A stretch of DNA of 64,000 bases from G963662905 sp963662905. GTDB taxonomy: Bacteria; Bacteroidota; Bacteroidia; Bacteroidales; WRLA01. This document shows, one piece after another, positions 16,703 to 24,039 of this stretch; position 1 is the first letter of the stretch, and each line of letters starts with the position of its first letter. The stretch is from positions 124,001 to 188,000 of the forward strand of contig CAXXFD010000003.1 of assembly GCA_963662905.2 (NCBI GenBank). Direction: 5' to 3'. The notes under the pieces were generated by a model, which worked only from the letters and a program-made list of their open reading frames with translations, ran no database searches and was not told where the DNA came from. The position numbers were made by a program, and so were the translations under genes.

Positions 16703-18122
16703 TGAACTGGACAGTTTGATAAACGAATGTTATTCTGCCTTTCCAAATCATGGGGCCTGGAAACGAGCAAGGGAACTTATGTATGGGAGCCTAAATTGCT
16801 TGGGTCGCCATACATTAACAGGGATACTGTCTGCGTCAGGGAACCAGTTTCAGGATTGGACATCAGCCTACCGGCTATTTAGCCAGGGCCGGATTGACAT
16901 TGAGAAAATCATGAATGTTGCACAAGCCAATGTTCTAAAAGAAACGTCAGGATGCAGTAATATTTATGCACAGATGGACGATACAATAGTTAAAAAAACT
17001 GGGAAAAAGATACCTGGTACTGCATGGAGAAGAGACCCATTAGGGCCGCCTTTTCATACTAATTTTATTTGGGGCCAACGCTTTATCCAGATTTCAATGG
17101 CCCTGCCAATTGAAGGCGAGGCAGGTCAATCCAGGGCTATCCCTGTGGATTTTCATCATTGCCCAACAGTACTTCGCCCAAAGAAAAATGCAGGGCAGCA
17201 AGAGATCGAAAAGTATAAGGAAGAAAAGAAAATAGCCAAACTAAGCAAACAGGGCAGTGAGCGAATCAAATTACTCAGGGAAAATTTAGATATCCAAGGG
17301 GCAGCGGGCAAAAAACTTATCATGAGTGTTGATGGGAGTTATACAAATAGCGAAGTGCTTAAAAACCTACCGCAAAGGGTTACCTTGATCGGCAGAATCA
17401 GAAAAGACACGAAATTATTTGCAATCCCAGAAAAACAACCCCTAAAAGGGCGCAAACGCGTTTATGGAGAACAACTGCCAACACCAGAGCAGATCCGACA
17501 GTCAGACCAGTATGAATGGCAAGAAGTAAAAGCTTGGGCAGCAGGAAAAACGCATGATTTTAATGTGAAAGTAGTCAACAATGTACGTTGGAAATCCGCT
17601 GGACAAGATCACGACCTGAAGTTAGTGGTAATACGGCCTCTAGGTTACAGGCTTAGCAAAGGATCAAAAATACTCTACCGTCAACCAGCTTATCTTATTT
17701 GTTCGGACACAGGATTAGATCTGCAGACACTCCTCCAATCTTACTTATGGAGATGGGAAATAGAGGTCAACTTCCGTGAACAAAAGTTGATGATGGGATG
17801 TGGCCAAGCACAAGTAAGAAACAACAAATCGGCAGAAAATGTCCCTGCCTTTATAGCGGCCACTTACGCCTTGTTACATATTGCCAGCCACAGAGCTTAT
17901 CAAAAATCAAATAATCACACTATCCCAAGGCCAAAATGGTATCCTAATAAAAATAAAAACCGCATAACTACCGGTGATATACTTAACAATATCAGAGCCC
18001 ATCTGCATGCAAAAGCAGTTGGAATGAATTTCGATGACTTCGTGAACAAATATATCGGGTCACAAAGCCATCAAAATAAAAAAAACCTTAGTGTTTTAGC
18101 ACCTTTTTTTGTTAGAAATTAG
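16671..18122 (+). CDS. DDE transposase
   Basis: From ATG 16671 the protein has 483 residues. Likely catalytic residues are Asp 103 or 104 (Q-M-D-D-T), Asp 221 (S-V-D-G-S) and Glu 370 in W-E-I-E-V-N-F-R-E-Q-K, which resembles the YREK signature of IS4-related enzymes. A longer frame opens at 16572, inside the AbrB-like gene, but ATG 16671 gives a natural overlap and the added residues are a low-complexity shadow. Reading on from the first gene would need a +1 shift, so coupled initiation is the simpler model. The frame is intact, so the element may still be active. Confidence 0.88.
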   Translation: MIKKNSKNLIDELDSLINECYSAFPNHGAWKRARELMYGSLNCLGRHTLTGILSASGNQFQDWTSAYRLFSQGRIDIEKIMNVAQANVLKETSGCSNIYAQMDDTIVKKTGKKIPGTAWRRDPLGPPFHTNFIWGQRFIQISMALPIEGEAGQSRAIPVDFHHCPTVLRPKKNAGQQEIEKYKEEKKIAKLSKQGSERIKLLRENLDIQGAAGKKLIMSVDGSYTNSEVLKNLPQRVTLIGRIRKDTKLFAIPEKQPLKGRKRVYGEQLPTPEQIRQSDQYEWQEVKAWAAGKTHDFNVKVVNNVRWKSAGQDHDLKLVVIRPLGYRLSKGSKILYRQPAYLICSDTGLDLQTLLQSYLWRWEIEVNFREQKLMMGCGQAQVRNNKSAENVPAFIAATYALLHIASHRAYQKSNNHTIPRPKWYPNKNKNRITTGDILNNIRAHLHAKAVGMNFDDFVNKYIGSQSHQNKKNLSVLAPFFVRN

Positions 18123-18134
18123 CCAAACTCGAGA

Positions 18135-18222
18135 TTTCAGGCTGTAAGCCTGAAACTCATCAACCTGATGCAGCGCATCAGGTTGATGCCAAAGCCAACA
18201 GATAAGCAGCCTGTAAGGCTGC
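18135..18222. repeat. Cluster of three REP-like palindromes
   Basis: 18135-18155 repeats the left-flank palindrome. CATCAACCTGATG (18158-18170) mirrors CATCAGGTTGATG (18176-18188) perfectly. GCAGCC-TGTA-GGCTGC lies at about 18206-18222. Several share a gct-gtaa-ggc style core, suggesting related elements. Confidence 0.6.
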
Positions 18223-18270
18223 GACAATTTGTTTTATACCGCTTGAAAATACGGCCTGATTTTGATGCTT

Positions 18271-18305
18271 TTGCCCTGCTAATTCTGCCCAAAAGTGTAT
18301 ATTTG
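18271..18305 (+). promoter_or_regulatory. Promoter of the peptidase E gene
   Basis: TATATTTG at 18298-18305 is a good -7 box. TTG at 18271-18273 could be the -33 element, though the 24-base spacing is long. The start codon follows at 18342. Confidence 0.55.
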
Positions 18306-18341
18306 CCTCAATAAATCATTAACATTCACAAAACAAGCACT

Positions 18342-19079
18342 ATGAAACGATTACTGTTGATCAGCAATTCGACCAATCCAGGCGAAGCATATTTAGGCTG
18401 GCCGCGTACTTATATCTCTGAATTCCTGCAAAATACCGGAGTAAAAAGGGTCTTGTTCATCCCTTATGCCGGCGTTGGTTTGAATCCCGAAAGCATTGAA
18501 AAATCCTACGATGTTTATGAAGAAAGGGTAGCTGCTGTTTACAAAGAACTGGGCTACGAAATTTACAGCATCCATAAAGAAAAAGACGCTGTGGAAGCCG
18601 TTAAACACGCCGAAGCCATTGCTGTTGGCGGTGGCAATACCTTCCATTTGGTGCGCGAAATGCAGCGCAATGGCCTGATGGAGCCAATCCGCCAGCGTGT
18701 TCTGGAAGGCATGCACTATATGGGCTGGAGTGCCGGAAGTAATGTGGCTTGCCCTACTTTGCGCACAACCAATGATATGCCCATTGTGGAACCGGAAAGC
18801 TTTAACTGCCTCAACCTGATTCCATTCCAGATCAATCCACATTATCTTGATAAACATCCTGAGGGTCATGGTGGTGAGACCCGCGAGGCGCGTATTGAAG
18901 AGTTTATCATTGTAAACAAGGACATGTATGTTGCCGGATTGCGGGAAGCGAGTCTGCTGCAAATCGAAGGCGACCATATGGAGCTTAAAGGCCGCAATAA
19001 AATGCGTATTTTTAAATTTGGAAAAGAGTTTTATGAGATTGAGGTGGGAGGGGATGTGAATTTCCTGCTGAAAGCATAA
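18342..19079 (+). CDS. pepE: Peptidase E, alpha-aspartyl dipeptidase (family S51)
   Basis: The 245-residue cytosolic protein has the peptidase E start (K-R-L-L-L-I-S-N-S-T), the A-V-G-G-G-N-T-F segment and the Ser nucleophile in G-W-S-A-G-S-N. A conserved I-N-P-H-Y and a later Glu fit family S51. It hydrolyses dipeptides with N-terminal aspartate. The gene stands alone after the IS and palindrome cluster, with its own promoter box 37 bases upstream of the start. Confidence 0.92.
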   Translation: MKRLLLISNSTNPGEAYLGWPRTYISEFLQNTGVKRVLFIPYAGVGLNPESIEKSYDVYEERVAAVYKELGYEIYSIHKEKDAVEAVKHAEAIAVGGGNTFHLVREMQRNGLMEPIRQRVLEGMHYMGWSAGSNVACPTLRTTNDMPIVEPESFNCLNLIPFQINPHYLDKHPEGHGGETREARIEEFIIVNKDMYVAGLREASLLQIEGDHMELKGRNKMRIFKFGKEFYEIEVGGDVNFLLKA

Positions 19080-19081
19080 TT

Positions 19082-19208
19082 TGTGCTTGCCCATAATGCC
19101 CGATCTCAGCGTTATTTCTTTTGCTGGAAACAGTCATCCCGTACAGACGGGACTCCTTGTTTCCAGCAAAAGAAATGCCTCGACCTCGAACATTATGAAT
19201 CAAGCACA
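19082..19208. repeat. Large perfect palindromic element
   Basis: TGTGCTTG (19082-19089) and CAAGCACA (19201-19208) form the outer arms. An inner 19-base arm pair, ATTTCTTTTGCTGGAAACA (19114-19132) with 19158-19176, is perfect. A further CCCGTacagACGGG stem sits at the centre. There is no ORF inside. It may act as a strong 3' hairpin for the peptidase E transcript or be a mobile palindrome. Confidence 0.7.
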
Positions 19209-19294
19209 GTACTTTAAAGTAAAAATCCAATTTGCTTCTATTCCTAATGCCCGATGCTAAGGGCAAACATTATTAAGGAATAGTTTTTGTATTC

Positions 19295-19330
19295 AAAAAG
19301 GCAATTTGCAACTCGGCATTTTGCCTTTTT
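19295..19330 (+). terminator. Hairpin with T-run before the TPR gene
   Basis: AAAAAGGCAA and TTGCCTTTTT form a perfect 10-base stem followed by T-rich sequence. It lies only 15 bases before the next start codon, so it may also act in that gene's leader. Confidence 0.55.
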
Positions 19331-19345
19331 TATTAAATTTACATC

Positions 19346-19951
19346 ATGAAAATCAACATTTTAATCCGTAATCTGTCTATTGCCTGCCTGCTTTTTTTCG
19401 GAATGGCATTTACATTAAACGCCCAGGAAAGGGCAGGGGCGTACAAAAAATTCATGGATGAGGGGCGCCAATTGGCTTTGCAGGGCAAATATCAGGAGGC
19501 CATCGGGCAATTTGATAAAGCCATTGAAACGATGCCTTATTATTATCTTTTGTACCAGGATCGCGGCTATGCCGAAATGCAATTGAAACAGTATGATGCT
19601 GCAATTGCTGATTTTTCAGTGGTTTTGGACAAGAAGCCCTATATTCAGGAATCGCGTTATCTGCGCGGTATTGCGTATTTCAATATCAATGAGCTGGCAA
19701 AGGCGCAGCGTGATCTGGAATACCTCACGCGTGAGCCCAATCCGCCTAAGGACGTTCCGGTTTATTTGGCAAAAATCAGGGAATTGCAACAAAAAAATGA
19801 GGCAGACAAGCAGGCAGAGCACCAGCAGTGGGCCCGGGAACAACAAATACTTGAACAAGAGCGGATTGAACGCAGCCGCAGAAATGAGCAAATCATCTGG
19901 GGAACCGTTGTGCCACTGGCCTTTTGGACAGCAGTTTTTCTGAGCTGGTAA
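19346..19951 (+). CDS. TPR-repeat membrane protein
   Basis: The 201-residue protein has a signal peptide (about residues 9-25, ending L-N-A-Q-E), two to three TPR units (about 30-135), a charged coiled-coil-like stretch rich in Q, E and R (about 145-180) and a C-terminal hydrophobic segment ending at W201. This suggests an exported protein with a C-terminal membrane anchor. The partner and process are unknown. The start follows a TAAATTTA sequence resembling a -7 box. Confidence 0.75.
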   Translation: MKINILIRNLSIACLLFFGMAFTLNAQERAGAYKKFMDEGRQLALQGKYQEAIGQFDKAIETMPYYYLLYQDRGYAEMQLKQYDAAIADFSVVLDKKPYIQESRYLRGIAYFNINELAKAQRDLEYLTREPNPPKDVPVYLAKIRELQQKNEADKQAEHQQWAREQQILEQERIERSRRNEQIIWGTVVPLAFWTAVFLSW

Positions 19952-19968
19952 TTTTTTTTCATTTTCTC

Positions 19969-19997
19969 TTGGAGGGAAAAATTTTTTTGTATATTTG
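19969..19997 (+). promoter_or_regulatory. Promoter of tRNA-Leu
   Basis: TTG (19969-19971) and TATATTTG (19990-19997) are separated by 18 bases, a close match to the Bacteroidota housekeeping promoter pattern, 16 bases before the tRNA. Confidence 0.75.
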
Positions 19998-20013
19998 CAC
20001 CCTCAAACGAGAA

Positions 20014-20097
20014 GCCCAGGTGGCGGAATTGGTAGACGCGCATGGTTGAGGGCCATGTTCTGGTTACGGAGTGCAAGTTCGATTCTTGTCCTGGGCA
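20014..20097 (+). tRNA. tRNA-Leu (anticodon GAG)
   Basis: The sequence folds as a class II tRNA. Acceptor GCCCAGG pairs with CCTGGGC. The anticodon arm CATGG-TTGAGGG-CCATG gives GAG. A long variable arm and a TTCGATT T-loop follow. CCA is not encoded. A promoter lies just upstream and a terminator just downstream, so it is a single-gene unit. Confidence 0.96.
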
Positions 20098-20103
20098 CAC
20101 AAG

Positions 20104-20128
20104 CCTCTGCAAAAGCAGGGGTTTTTTT
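20104..20128 (+). terminator. Terminator after tRNA-Leu
   Basis: CCTCTGC-AAAA-GCAGGGG forms a stem and is followed by seven T. Confidence 0.85.
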
Positions 20129-20215
20129 ATGCCCACATTTTCCTGTTGATAATTCCTTTAAATTGTTTTCACAATGGCTTTAATTGATCGTAATTTTAGC
20201 AGAAATTTCATTATT

Positions 20216-21337
20216 ATGTTAAATAGGTTGCTTCTTATTGGCTTGATGCTGTTTTGTGCACAACTGTCAGCTCAAAATATTGTGTACGAACGTTTTGATG
20301 GATATATCGGTAACGGCAGTTCCATTCAGATGAACCTGACGCACAAAGGGACTGCCTATGAAGGCAATTATTTCCTGAAAGCCGTGGATACCGTGAGCAG
20401 TAAACTACGTACTGGCTATCAATGGATTAAAGTGAAAGGCAAACGCGAAGGGAATACTTTGATCCTGAATGAGTTTGATGGAAAAGGGGCTCAGTTTACC
20501 GCCGAATTTGCCGAAGAAGGGGAAGCACTGAACGGCAGCTGGCAGGATGGGAGCCGCAAGGAAAGCCTGCAGTTTAATATGCGGATTTCGTATCCGGAAG
20601 GCAGCATGAAATTTAATTACCTAAGTGAAAATATTGATGCAAAACTCTTTGATATGAGCCCGGAGCCTTCGATGGAGATTTATCTGGCTTGTCCGGTGCC
20701 TGATTTCAGTTTGCATGCCGGTAATGTAGAACATGCTGTGGATGAGCAAATTGCTGAAATGTTTTATCGCAATATGGCGATAAAAACAAATACACCGGCA
20801 AATATGCAGGAGTATGAACGTTCGCTGATCCGCGCTTACCGCGAGAAGAATGACGCGAATTTCACCAAAGAGCGCATGGATCTTTTCCAATGGAAGAAAA
20901 AGCAGGAAATTGATATCGTGTTTAATTTTGGATATGTGCTGTCGCTGGGCATGCGCAATTTGGCTTTTAGCGGCGGTAGCCGCTCGATGGAGCAGAAGCA
21001 GTATCGCGTAATCAGCTTGAAAAATGGCAAGCAGATTAATTTAAATGAGATCGTGGACAGCACGCAAATGAGAACGCTCAGCCAGTTGATCGAAAAGCAG
21101 CTCCGCGAAAATTACGAGCTGGATGAAGATACACCCTTAAGCAAAGCAGGTTTTTTTTCCGATAGCCTGCCCGTGACCCAAAATTTCTATGTGACCAATG
21201 CCGGGATCGGATTTGTGTATAATCTCTACGAAATTGCCGGCCATGAAAACGGCATCATCGAAATCAATGTCTCCAAAGAATTCCTGCGCAAAATCTGTTT
21301 GCATGCACCTGCAGAGATTCTGGCGCTCTGGTATTAA
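20216..21337 (+). CDS. Secreted DUF3298 (RsiV-like) domain protein
   Basis: From ATG 20216 the protein has 373 residues and starts with a clean signal peptide (M-L-N-R-L-L-L-I to L-S-A-Q). The first part (about 20-140) is beta-rich and unassigned. The last 100 residues (K-N-G-K-Q-I-N-L-N-E-I and V-T-N-A-G-I-G-F-V-Y-N-L-Y-E-I-A) match DUF3298, seen in RsiV and many exported proteins of unknown role. An earlier in-frame ATG at 20174 would bury the signal peptide, so 20216 is preferred. The start codon lies within ATTATGTTAAATAGG, a sequence repeated at 21574-21588. Confidence 0.8.
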   Translation: MLNRLLLIGLMLFCAQLSAQNIVYERFDGYIGNGSSIQMNLTHKGTAYEGNYFLKAVDTVSSKLRTGYQWIKVKGKREGNTLILNEFDGKGAQFTAEFAEEGEALNGSWQDGSRKESLQFNMRISYPEGSMKFNYLSENIDAKLFDMSPEPSMEIYLACPVPDFSLHAGNVEHAVDEQIAEMFYRNMAIKTNTPANMQEYERSLIRAYREKNDANFTKERMDLFQWKKKQEIDIVFNFGYVLSLGMRNLAFSGGSRSMEQKQYRVISLKNGKQINLNEIVDSTQMRTLSQLIEKQLRENYELDEDTPLSKAGFFSDSLPVTQNFYVTNAGIGFVYNLYEIAGHENGIIEINVSKEFLRKICLHAPAEILALWY

Positions 21338-21704
21338 CCGTTTCTAAGTCCTCATATTTTCCATATTTCAGCCATGGAGGGTGAATAAAGCGATGGAAAA
21401 CCGAGAAAGAATTTTAAAATACTTCAAGTGATTATGAGAATACCAAATTTCTCTTGAAAATTAAAATTCCACCTAAATATTAAAAATATAGGTGTTTATG
21501 GACAATCTATAAACTGTTCTATTTAACATAATATCAGAGATAAATGCATTTGACTTATTTTCTTATAATTTATATTATGTTAAATAGGAATATGGGATAC
21601 TGCCCTTTTGAATCAAATCTGCCAAAATCATTTAAAATATAGGATTTAACTCTTCCTTTGATTTCTGCTAAAAATTTGAATTGAATTTCTTCTACTTTTG
21701 CCGA
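21338..21704. other. Gap before truC with a palindromic element and a -7 box
   Basis: No gene is supported in this 367-base AT-rich stretch. CTATTTAACATAATAT (21519-21534) mirrors ATATTATGTTAAATAG (21572-21587) perfectly. TACTTTTG at 21693-21700 is a -7 box directly before the truC start, implying a very short or absent leader. Confidence 0.6.
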
Positions 21705-22397
21705 ATGTCTCTCGAAATAATTTATCAGGATGATGATCTGGCCGTGATCAACAAACCGCATGGCCTGGCTGTTCATGCCAGTGCAATGATCGGCAATGCG
21801 GATACTTTCGCTTTGCAAATGCTACGCGATCAATTGCAACGGCATGTTTATCCTGCACACCGCATTGACCGCAAAACCAGTGGAATCCTGGTATTTGCTT
21901 TGAACAAGGAAATGCTTTCTGAAATGGAGATTTTGTTTCGTGAACGCCGCATTACCAAAACGTATCAGGCAGTTGTTCGCGGATTTACTGAGGATTCAGG
22001 ACGCATAGACCATCCACTCGAAAACAGCTCCGGCCAATTACAAGAAGCACTTACTGATTACCGTTGCCTGAAAAAATTTGAGCTGCCCCTGCCCTTTGGC
22101 AAGCATCCCACATCTAGATATAGCTTGCTGGAAATCAACCTGCTTACCGGACGGATGCACCAAATCCGTCGCCATATGAACCATTTGCGCCATCCGATAA
22201 TTGGTGACCGTCCGCATGGCTGCAATAAGCAAAACCGCCTGTTTAAAGAGCATTTTAATCTGGATGTAATGTTGCTCCACGCCTGGCGGATGAGTTTTAT
22301 TCACCCGAAAACACAAAAGGAAATTCGATTGGAAGCATCCCATTCGTCTGAATTTGAAAGGATACTTGATGCTCTGGAAAATAGTTCCTGCTATTAG
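21705..22397 (+). CDS. truC: tRNA pseudouridine synthase C (tRNA U65), RluA family
   Basis: From ATG 21705 the protein has 230 residues. The catalytic Asp 55 lies in H-R-I-D-R-K-T-S-G, and the R-M-H-Q-I-R-R-H-M motif is typical of RluA-family synthases. H-P-I-I-G-D-R-P-H-G with K-Q-N-R-L-F is the pattern separating TruC from the rRNA enzymes. It converts a specific uridine in tRNA to pseudouridine. An upstream in-frame start at 21681 would place the -7 box inside the gene and is rejected. Confidence 0.88.
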   Translation: MSLEIIYQDDDLAVINKPHGLAVHASAMIGNADTFALQMLRDQLQRHVYPAHRIDRKTSGILVFALNKEMLSEMEILFRERRITKTYQAVVRGFTEDSGRIDHPLENSSGQLQEALTDYRCLKKFELPLPFGKHPTSRYSLLEINLLTGRMHQIRRHMNHLRHPIIGDRPHGCNKQNRLFKEHFNLDVMLLHAWRMSFIHPKTQKEIRLEASHSSEFERILDALENSSCY

Positions 22398-22426
22398 GTT
22401 ATTTACTGTTGAAGCTAATTTTATAT

Positions 22427-23797
22427 CTACTCACCCTTCCTATTCATCGGTAAATCAATCCCCTTTCCATAGCGGGCATCGTCAAATTTCAACATCAGGG
22501 CAAACAGGAAGCCCAGCAGGCTCAATCCGGCGAACATCATTAAGGTAGAAGTATAATCCAGGTTTTGGGTTTTGCCTCCATTGCTTACATCAAGGATATA
22601 TCCGGCAAGGAGTGGAAAAGCCCAGAGTCCAAGATTTTGAATGGAATACATCAGGCCATAGGCCGTCCCGATCTGCTTCTCCTCCACCAAACGTACGGTA
22701 GAAGGCCACATGGCAGCAGGAACCAGACTGAAAGCCAGGCCCAGCATCAGCATAGGCACAACAGGCGAAATATGCGTAAAAGCAAAAATGGAATGCACGG
22801 CCAGGAGTACCAGCGAACCAAAAATCATGGCTGTGGCCGAACGTCCGTAGCGGTCGATCAGGAAACCAAATATAGGCGTGAAAATCAGTGTAGCCAAAGG
22901 AAGGTACGAAGCAATTTCCCCGCTTTCTATGGCGCTCAGACCAAATTTATTGGCAAAGAAATCGGGAGCAAAAGCCAGAAAAGGAAATACAGCCGAATAG
23001 AAAGTTACGCACAAAAGGGCAATGAAAATATAGCTGCGGTTGGTCAGCAATGTGACAATATCGCTCAAGCGGAATCCGTCATCTTTCTCTGTTGTTTCTT
23101 TAACTTCCTGAGAAGCTTTTTGCTGTTTGTCGTAAGCCAGGTCCATCAGCATATAAATGCAGAATACCAACAAACCGATCATCACCAAAATAGCAGCAAA
23201 CCAGATAGCGATATTGATCTTATCTTCGGCCAGCACCGGCGAAAGGCGTAATGCAAGAAAAGTTCCCAGCCGTCCAAAACCTACTTTCAAACCAAATGCC
23301 AGTGCAAGGTCTTTGCCTTTGAACCACTTTACCAATACTTTGGAAACCACCACAATACTGGTTTCGGCGCCTAATCCGAAGAAGAAGCGACCCAGCAGCA
23401 TCATTTTCAGTTCGGGCGAATAATTGGGTAGGAATGAGCTCATCAAACCATAAAACATTCCGCCTTCACGGTAGGTATCCGAAGCGCCATAAGCCGTGAG
23501 CATGGCTCCAAAGGCCATAAAAAAGACGAAAAGAAAGCCCGTGCGCCGAATACCCAGTTTATCGAGGATGATACCGCCAATCACAGCCATTAAAAGGAAA
23601 GTATTGGGAATGCTGTAGAAACTCACAAAAAGTCCGTAGTCGGTATTGCTCAGGTCGAATTCCCGGAGCAATTGCTGTTTCAATGTTGAAAATGCATCGT
23701 AAAAATAATAGTTTGTTGACAGTACAAATCCCACCAGCAATAATACCAGCCAGCGCAGCCAGGCTTTTTCGGCCATAGATTTTTTGAGCGTTTCCAT
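22427..23797 (-). CDS. MFS transporter
   Basis: The 456-residue protein has about 12 hydrophobic segments. Between segments 2 and 3 there is a G-G-I-I-L-D-K-L-G-I-R-R loop like the MFS signature, with a matching F-G-F-L-I-D-R-Y-G-R loop in the second half, and a charged central loop at about 215-235. The substrate cannot be read from the sequence. A CGAAAGTA (23815-23822) on the plus strand gives TACTTTCG on the coding strand, a near -7 box 18 bases before the start. It is convergent with truC. Confidence 0.85.
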   Translation of the reverse strand: METLKKSMAEKAWLRWLVLLLVGFVLSTNYYFYDAFSTLKQQLLREFDLSNTDYGLFVSFYSIPNTFLLMAVIGGIILDKLGIRRTGFLFVFFMAFGAMLTAYGASDTYREGGMFYGLMSSFLPNYSPELKMMLLGRFFFGLGAETSIVVVSKVLVKWFKGKDLALAFGLKVGFGRLGTFLALRLSPVLAEDKINIAIWFAAILVMIGLLVFCIYMLMDLAYDKQQKASQEVKETTEKDDGFRLSDIVTLLTNRSYIFIALLCVTFYSAVFPFLAFAPDFFANKFGLSAIESGEIASYLPLATLIFTPIFGFLIDRYGRSATAMIFGSLVLLAVHSIFAFTHISPVVPMLMLGLAFSLVPAAMWPSTVRLVEEKQIGTAYGLMYSIQNLGLWAFPLLAGYILDVSNGGKTQNLDYTSTLMMFAGLSLLGFLFALMLKFDDARYGKGIDLPMNRKGE

Positions 23798-24039
23798 AAT
23801 TCACATTTAAGGCGCGAAAGTACGGAAAAAACATCAGCCACCTCTCCTACCCTGGCTTACAACAGTTTGATTCGATGAAAAACATAATGCTGATGGCGTT
23901 AAAAAATATCATCCTTAAAGAAAACGAAAATGCTGAGCTTTCAGATTAAAATTGCCATATTTTAGATAATTAGCTACAATTGAGGCAACTTCACGCAAAA
24001 ATCAAGGTCTTTTCTACACATCCACTGCAATTAAATATT

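Larger units (their letters stand above)
16385..18134 (+). mobile_element. Insertion sequence with AbrB-like gene and DDE transposase
   Basis: Likely ends are TTGAGTTTGG (16387-16396) and CCAAACTCGA (18123-18132), inverted copies with 9 of 10 matches, each next to an identical 21-base palindrome. Inside are a terminator-like hairpin, a promoter, a small AbrB-like gene and an overlapping transposase gene. Exact ends are uncertain because the flanking palindromes could belong to the element or to its target. The IS family is not certain; IS4/IS701-like DDE groups fit best. Confidence 0.7.

Noticed and set aside
20014..20097. Integration site at the tRNA
   Set aside because: No integrase gene and no repeated copy of the tRNA 3' end were seen in the window.
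22565..23251. 228-codon frame opposite the MFS transporter
   Set aside because: It is antisense to a clear membrane transporter, with biased composition expected of a shadow frame.
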